Shown in pieces: positions 59,369 through 64,000 of a stretch of DNA of 64,000 bases. Below the pieces are notes generated by a model. It was not told where the DNA came from. It worked only from the letters and a program-made list of their open reading frames with translations, and ran no database searches. Made by a program: the position numbers and the translations under genes. The stretch spans positions 1-64,000 of the forward strand of contig NZ_PYPS01000022.1 in the NCBI RefSeq assembly GCF_003027925.1, in the 5' to 3' direction. The stretch is from Micromonospora sp. RP3T. GTDB lineage: Bacteria; Actinomycetota; Actinomycetes; Mycobacteriales; Micromonosporaceae. Position 1 is the stretch's first letter; the number at the start of each line of letters is the position of its first letter.

Positions 59369-62161
59369 TCAGGCGGTCGCCTCGGCCAGCAGCTCCAGCA
59401 GGTGCCGGTAGGGCTGCCCGGTGGCCCGCGTCAGGCCGATCTCGCAGGTGCGGTTCACCGAGGCGTACCCGTCGAACGGGCGGGCCGTGACGGCGGCGGC
59501 CTCGGCGCGGGTCGCCGACGCGGTCAGCTCCGGGTGCAGCAGCCCCCGGTCGCCGGCGAAGCCGCAGCACTGCCAGCCCTCCGGGACCACCACCTCGTCG
59601 GCGACCGCCCGGGCCACCGTGAGCACCGCGTCGTCCAGGCCCAGCCGGACCGACGAGCAGGTCGGGTGCAGCGCCAGCGAGCCGAGCCGGCGGCGCACGG
59701 TCAGCCGCGGCAGCAGCGTGGTGGCCGTGAACTCCACCGCGTCGACCACGCGGAGCCCGCCGGCGTCGGCGAGCAGCCGGTCGAAGCCCTCGGTGCAGGA
59801 GGCGGCGTCGCTGACCACCGGCAGCGCGCCGTCCCGGCTGGCCGCCCGCAGCACCGTCGGCACCCGGTCCCGCACCGTCCGCCACCCGTCGGTGAGCCCC
59901 TTGGACGACCAGGGGGTGCCGCAGCACAGGTCGCCGACGCCGGCCGGCACGAGCAGGCGTACGCCGGCCCGGTCGGCGAGCGCGCGCAGCGCGTCGGCCA
60001 CGCCGGTCCCGCCCTCGGCGGGTGCGAACAGCGTGCCGAGGCAGGACGGGACGAAGACCGCGTCCGGCTCGTCGGCCGGGTGCGGCCGGCGGGGCGTGCC
60101 GCCGCGCGGCAGGTCCCGCCGCCACTGCGGCACCCGCTCGGCGCCCAGCACGGCGCGGGCCGCCCGGGTGGCCGCCTCGGGCAGCACCGGCGGCAACGTG
60201 CCGGCCAGGTCCAGCCCACGGGCCATGCCCCGGGTGGTGACGCCCCAACGGCGGGCCGCGCCCCGCCAGCCGGCCCGCGCCGCCCGGCCCTGCTCCTCGG
60301 CGCGCAGTCTTTTGACCAGGTCACCGGTGTTGATCAGCACCGGGCAGGCGGTGGCGCACATGCCGTCCACGGCGCACGTCTGCACCGCGTCGTAGTCGTA
60401 CGCGTCGGTCAACTCCCGGGCCAGCGCGGCGTCGCCGGCGGCCTCGGCGGCGGCGATCTCCCGGCGCAACACGATGCGCTGCCGGGGCGTGGTGGTCAGG
60501 TCGCGGCTCGGGCAGACCGGCTCGCAGTAGCCGCACTCGACGCAGCGGTCCACCTCCTCCTCGACGGTCGGCACGGTCTTCAGGTGCCGCAGGTGCACCG
60601 TCGGGTCGTCGCTGAGCAGCACGCCCGGGTTGAGCACCCCGTGCGGGTCGCAGAGCGTCTTCAGCTCCCGCATCACGTCGTACAGCTCGTCGCCGAACTG
60701 ACGGCGCACGTACGGGGCCATCACCCGGCCGGTGCCGTGCTCGGCCTTGAGCGTGCCGCCGTGACCCAGCACCAGGTCGACCAGTTCCTCGGTGAAGTCG
60801 GCGTAGCGGGCCGGGGCAGTGCCGTCGGTGAACCGCTCGTTGAGCATGAAGTGCAGGTTGCCGTCCTTGGCGTGCCCGAAGATCACGCTGTCGGCGTAGC
60901 GGTGGTGGTCGAACAGGTCGGCCAGCGCCGCGCAGGTGTCGGCGAGCGCCGCCACCGGCACCGCGATGTCCTCCAGCAGCGCGGTGGTGCCGGACGGGCG
61001 GGCGCCGGCCACCGCCGCGTACAGCCCCTTGCGGATGTGCCACAGCGCGGCCCGGGCGGCGGGCTCGCCGCTGAGCCGGGCCGGGGTGGTCAGCGGCAGG
61101 TCGGCCAGCACCGGCCCGGCGGCGGCGACCCGGTCGGCCAGCGCGTCCGGCGCGGACTCCTGCCACTCCACCAGCAACGCGGCGTGCCCGCGTACGGCCA
61201 GGGCGCGCAGCGCGGCGTCCGCCTTCGGGTCGCGCTGGGCCACCCGCAGCGCGACGGCGTCGAGCAGTTCGACCGCCGCCGGCCCGGCGGCCACCAGCGC
61301 CGGCATGGCGGCCATCGCCGCGTCGAGGGAGTCGAAGACGAGCAGGCCGGTCGCGGCGTGCCGGTGCGCGGGTACGGTGCGGAACGTCGCGGACGCGACG
61401 AACGCGAGCGTGCCCTCGCTGCCCACCACCAGCCGGGTGAGCAGGTCGGCCGCGTCGTCGTGGTCGAGGAACGCGTTGACGCCGTACCCCATGGTGTTCT
61501 TCATGGCGAACTGGGCGCGGACCCGGCGCACCGAGTCGGGGTTGTCGCGGACCCGGTCGCGCAGCCGGAGCAGGCCGGCGTGCAGCGCCGGCTCGGTGGC
61601 GCGCAACCGGGCGTCGGCGTCCGGGGCGCCGGTGTCCAGCACGGTGCCGCTGGGCAGCACCAGCACCAGCGACTCCAACGTGCGGTAGGTGTTGGCCTCG
61701 GTGCCGCAGGTCATGCCGCTGGAGTTGTTGGCGACCACGCCGCCGACCGTGCAGGCGGACTCGCTGGCCGGGTCCGGGCCGAGTTTGCGGCCGTGCGGCG
61801 CGAGCCGCGCGTTGACCTGCCGCAGCACCACGCCCGGCTGCACCCGCACCCGCCGCCCGTCGTCGAGCACGGTCAGGTCGCGGAAGTGCCGGCGGACGTC
61901 GACGAGCAGCCGGTCGGTGACCGCCTGGCCGCTGAGGCTGGTGCCGCCGGAGCGGAACGTCAGCGGGGTGCCGGTGCGGCGGCTGTGCGTCAGTAGCGCG
62001 GCGACCTGGCCGGCGTCGGCCGGGGTGGCCACCGCGCCGGGGTGCAGCAGGTAGTGCGAGGCGTCGTGGGCCAGCCGCAGCCGGTCCGCGGCCCGGGTGC
62101 TCACCCCGCCGGGCACCGCCGCCGCCAGCCCGGCCCGGACCGACGCGCTCAACTCTCCCAT
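59369..62161 (-). CDS. FAD-linked D-lactate dehydrogenase-like oxidoreductase with C-terminal Fe-S/CCG domain
   Basis: A 930-aa respiratory-type dehydrogenase. The N-terminal FAD_binding_4 domain has RSGGTSLSGQAVTD and GRKLGPDPASESACTVGGVVANNSSGMTCGT. The FAD-oxidase C domain has VIFGHAKDGNLHFML and KAEHGTGRVMAPYV. Two 4Fe-4S motifs follow (CVECGYCEPVCP and CAVDGMCATACP), then two CCG-type cysteine clusters (CCGTPWSSKG, CCGFAGDRG). The arrangement fits Dld-II/GlcD-GlcF fusions oxidising D-lactate or a similar 2-hydroxy acid. ATG 62161 is preferred: GGGAGG lies 8 bases upstream. GTG 62167 is also in frame. Confidence 0.94.
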   Translation of the reverse strand: MGELSASVRAGLAAAVPGGVSTRAADRLRLAHDASHYLLHPGAVATPADAGQVAALLTHSRRTGTPLTFRSGGTSLSGQAVTDRLLVDVRRHFRDLTVLDDGRRVRVQPGVVLRQVNARLAPHGRKLGPDPASESACTVGGVVANNSSGMTCGTEANTYRTLESLVLVLPSGTVLDTGAPDADARLRATEPALHAGLLRLRDRVRDNPDSVRRVRAQFAMKNTMGYGVNAFLDHDDAADLLTRLVVGSEGTLAFVASATFRTVPAHRHAATGLLVFDSLDAAMAAMPALVAAGPAAVELLDAVALRVAQRDPKADAALRALAVRGHAALLVEWQESAPDALADRVAAAGPVLADLPLTTPARLSGEPAARAALWHIRKGLYAAVAGARPSGTTALLEDIAVPVAALADTCAALADLFDHHRYADSVIFGHAKDGNLHFMLNERFTDGTAPARYADFTEELVDLVLGHGGTLKAEHGTGRVMAPYVRRQFGDELYDVMRELKTLCDPHGVLNPGVLLSDDPTVHLRHLKTVPTVEEEVDRCVECGYCEPVCPSRDLTTTPRQRIVLRREIAAAEAAGDAALARELTDAYDYDAVQTCAVDGMCATACPVLINTGDLVKRLRAEEQGRAARAGWRGAARRWGVTTRGMARGLDLAGTLPPVLPEAATRAARAVLGAERVPQWRRDLPRGGTPRRPHPADEPDAVFVPSCLGTLFAPAEGGTGVADALRALADRAGVRLLVPAGVGDLCCGTPWSSKGLTDGWRTVRDRVPTVLRAASRDGALPVVSDAASCTEGFDRLLADAGGLRVVDAVEFTATTLLPRLTVRRRLGSLALHPTCSSVRLGLDDAVLTVARAVADEVVVPEGWQCCGFAGDRGLLHPELTASATRAEAAAVTARPFDGYASVNRTCEIGLTRATGQPYRHLLELLAEATA

Positions 62162-62220
62162 GATCACCGACCTCCCGACCCCACCCTAGTCCCGTCCCCG
62201 GTCCGCCCCGGTCGGTCGGG

Positions 62221-62282
62221 CGGCGATCATGAGGTTGGCGGCGACGAACCGGACGGCGGCGCCCGCAACCTCATGATCGCCG
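62221..62282. repeat. Inverted repeat GGCGATCATGAGGTTG family / terminator
   Basis: Perfect 17-base arms (62221-62237, 62266-62282) separated by 28 GC-rich bases. The distal arm includes the stop codon of the nucleotidyltransferase gene, so the hairpin sits between that gene and the FAD-enzyme start on the same strand. Each arm contains the sub-palindrome GATC and CATGA. Long arms and a long loop suggest a REP-like element acting as terminator. Confidence 0.75.
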
Positions 62283-63059
62283 GGGGTCGCCGTCGGCGGT
62301 GAGGCGGGACAGGACGCGGCGCTGGAACGCACGGGCGGCCGGGCCGGTCGGGGGCGGGGCGCCGCGGCGGGCGGCGATCGACGCCCGGATCACCGCGGCG
62401 TCCGGGTCGGTGGCGGCCACCCGCAGGCCGGCGTCGACCTTGCCCAGCCAGACCCCGTCGCGGTGGCGCACCAGCGCGCGGCAGGCACCGAGCACCGCGT
62501 CCTCGGCGCCCGGCGCCGGCCCGTCGCCGGGCGGCGTGGGCCGCGCCAGCCACCAGCGCAGCGCGTCCACCAGCAACGCCCGCAGCGCCGCCGGGGACGG
62601 GTCGGCGAAGACGTCGGCGGCGGGCGCGCCGAGCAGGACCAGGCCGGACTGGTGCAGGATGCTGCGGTCCAGCGCGTACCAGAACCGCCCGTCGGCGGCG
62701 GGCCGGTCGGCCGGGTCGAACGTGGCCCGGAACGCCATGGCGGCGCCGGTGTTCAGCTCCACCTCGAAGCCCGGCTCGGGCGTGCCGGAGGCGGCCACGT
62801 CCCGCCGGTGGACGACCAGCTCCAGGCCGCGCGCCGGGCAGGGCAGCGCCTCGTGCCGCAGCCGGTCCACCAGCGCCCGCTTCGCGGCGGCCGGGACCGG
62901 GCCGGCAACCAGCACCGCCACGTCCACGTCGCTCCGCCCCGGCTGGTAGGCGCCCAGCCCGACCGAACCGGCCGCGTACGCGCCGGTCAGGTCGTCGCCG
63001 AGCACGCCGCGGGCCCGCTCGACCAGGTCGGCGAGGTAGTCGCGGACGTCGTCACGCAT
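62271..63059 (-). CDS. Nucleotidyltransferase, aminoglycoside adenylyltransferase (ANT)-like with DUF4111-type C-terminal domain
   Basis: A 262-aa protein. The nucleotidyltransferase signature is G-S-x11-D-x-D in AAGSVGLGAYQPGRSDVDVAVLV (Gly31, Ser32, Asp44, Asp46), followed by LELVVHRRDV. The C-terminal helical domain (DALRWWLARP; LGACRALVRHRDGVWLGK) matches the AadA-type helical domain. It could adenylylate aminoglycosides such as streptomycin/spectinomycin, but many chromosomal members have no known resistance role. Start ATG 63059. The stop lies within an inverted repeat. Confidence 0.88.
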   Translation of the reverse strand: MRDDVRDYLADLVERARGVLGDDLTGAYAAGSVGLGAYQPGRSDVDVAVLVAGPVPAAAKRALVDRLRHEALPCPARGLELVVHRRDVAASGTPEPGFEVELNTGAAMAFRATFDPADRPAADGRFWYALDRSILHQSGLVLLGAPAADVFADPSPAALRALLVDALRWWLARPTPPGDGPAPGAEDAVLGACRALVRHRDGVWLGKVDAGLRVAATDPDAAVIRASIAARRGAPPPTGPAARAFQRRVLSRLTADGDPRRS

Positions 63060-63102
63060 GCCGGCATCCTGCCCGGGGCGGTCACCGGCGCCCACGGCCG
63101 GG

Positions 63103-63981
63103 TCAGTCCACCGGCTCCGGGCAGCAGACCGTCAGCCCGCCCGGCACCACCTTGACCTTCAGCCGTTTCGCCGTCCCCCGCGCGCCGCCGTCCAGCTCGT
63201 ACGTCTTCGGCGCGGCGAACCGTACGGTGATCTTCCGACCCCGGGTGATCCGCACGAACGGCGACTCGTCGGAGCGCCCGGCGGCCATCCGCCCCAGCGT
63301 CCGGGCCCAGTCCACGGCGCCGCTGGCGGTGGCGACGCCCACCTCGAGCGCGCCGTCGTCGGGCCGGGCGTCGTCGAAGGCCGGGATTCCGCCGGTGATG
63401 GTGCCGACGTTGCCGAACAGCACGCAGCTCGCCTCGCCGTCGAACCAGTCGGCGCCGTCCACCCGGACGCGGGTGCGCACGCACTCGCCGCGCACGTGCC
63501 GCAGCCCGGTCCAGACGTAGGCGACCCGGCCGAGCCGGCTCTTGAGCCGGCGGTCCGCGTCGCGGATCAGGTCGCCGTCGAACCCGGCGCCGGCCATCAC
63601 CGCGAAGTGCTCCCCGTTGATCCGGCCGAGGTCCAGCCGGCGACGCGGGCCGTGCAACGCGACCCGGACCGCCTCGGGCAGGTCGGCGGGGATGCCGAGG
63701 TTGACGGCGAAGAGGTTGGCGGTGCCGGCGGGCAGGATGCCCATCGGCACGTCGGTGCCGGCCAGCGCGTCGGCACAGCGCTGCACCATGCCGTCGCCGC
63801 CCCAGACCAGCACCAGCTCCGCGCCCTCGTCGAGGGCGGCGCGGACCCGCTTCGGCGCCTTGCGGCTCTTCGGCACCTCGTACCAGAGCAGCCGACCGAC
63901 GCCGGCGCCGACGAGGCGGGCGCGCAACTCGTCCAGGCCGCCGCCGAAGGTCTTCTTCCGGTGTGCCACGACCGCGATCAC
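63103..63981 (-). CDS. Diacylglycerol kinase-family lipid kinase (second copy)
   Basis: A 292-aa DAGK-type kinase. It has VLVWGGDGMVQRCADALAG (GGDG motif ~residue 60), MGILPAGTANLFAVNLGIP and AGAGFDGDLIRDADRRLKSRLGRVAYVW. The C-terminal segment ends with Cys-Cys-Pro. It differs from the 41181-42110 kinase (GGDGMVQR against GGDGTVGA), so it is a paralogous subfamily rather than a recent duplicate. The start is a GTG at 63981, only 20 bases from the window edge, so an upstream start cannot be excluded. Confidence 0.9.
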   Translation of the reverse strand: MIAVVAHRKKTFGGGLDELRARLVGAGVGRLLWYEVPKSRKAPKRVRAALDEGAELVLVWGGDGMVQRCADALAGTDVPMGILPAGTANLFAVNLGIPADLPEAVRVALHGPRRRLDLGRINGEHFAVMAGAGFDGDLIRDADRRLKSRLGRVAYVWTGLRHVRGECVRTRVRVDGADWFDGEASCVLFGNVGTITGGIPAFDDARPDDGALEVGVATASGAVDWARTLGRMAAGRSDESPFVRITRGRKITVRFAAPKTYELDGGARGTAKRLKVKVVPGGLTVCCPEPVD

Positions 63982-64000
63982 GCCCGTGCGGGCCGGGCGG

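Overview
The window is very GC-rich DNA with dense GTG/ATG-initiated genes, frequent 4-bp GTGA/ATGA gene overlaps, twin-arginine and Sec secretion signals, a mycothiol-dependent enzyme family member, an ECF42-type sigma factor with its DGPF partner, a class F sortase and several NarL-type two-component pairs. This points to a filamentous actinomycete, most likely Micromonosporaceae (Micromonospora-like). It reads as a chromosomal housekeeping/accessory stretch. I see no rRNA, tRNA, insertion sequence, prophage, CRISPR array or large biosynthetic cluster.

Layout. 0-6.7 kb: two small acidic proteins, RNase HI, a protein-tyrosine-phosphatase-like enzyme, a serine beta-lactamase/esterase, an isolated lycopene cyclase, a Gfo/Idh/MocA oxidoreductase and an MFS exporter, with three convergent pairs overlapping at their 3' ends. 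6.7-13.3 kb: a GGGGCCCC-type palindromic repeat, a FUSC/ArAE membrane protein, an ECF42 sigma/DGPF pair, a truncated DUF664 gene, and a histidine kinase/response regulator pair whose junction holds tandem 59-bp repeats. 13.6-22 kb: an Ig-like surface protein with a class F sortase, CorA, a TetR regulator with a palindromic operator facing a 76-aa gene, an aminoglycoside-phosphotransferase-like kinase, YchJ (bracketed by palindromic repeats), a short vertebrate-type transketolase and an MFS protein. 22-27.7 kb: an MscS-helix channel-like protein with a Thr-Gln-Pro-Val repeat tail, a single-pass protein with Glu-Pro-Thr-Val-His-Phe repeats, a receptor-type Ser/Thr kinase, and a padR/membrane-protein operon with a second start-codon-containing tandem repeat.

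27.7-38.9 kb: Tat-exported PHP metallohydrolase and PGRP amidase genes (divergent), a secreted penicillin-acylase-family protein with a C-terminal discoidin domain, LexA-box-controlled dinB, and a four-gene run of two membrane proteins (one ABA4-like) plus a histidine kinase/response regulator. 38.9-46.5 kb: RraA-like, mycothiol-dependent isomerase-like, dienelactone hydrolase, lipid kinase, TetR, membrane protein, sirtuin/DUF1905 and a third kinase/regulator pair. 46.5-55.6 kb: an ABC-F ATPase with a 9-codon leader ORF and alternative RNA structures, DUF1330, a membrane protein, an ABM-domain monooxygenase, a streptogrisin-like protease, a GH10-CBM2 xylanase, a CPA1 antiporter and YciO. 55.8-64 kb: a GH81 beta-1,3-glucanase behind a promoter bracketed by two identical LacI-type palindromes, a VOC protein, a D-lactate-dehydrogenase-like FAD/Fe-S protein, an ANT-type nucleotidyltransferase and a second lipid kinase.

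Together the secreted enzymes (xylanase, glucanase, amidase, acylase, protease) fit a soil saprophyte that degrades plant and fungal polymers. The most unusual items are non-coding or junctional: (i) start-codon-containing tandem repeats at two operon junctions, (ii) the ABC-F leader, (iii) dispersed perfect palindromes of three families, and (iv) the kinase/channel/repeat-protein locus. All functional calls come from reading motifs by eye. No database search was possible.
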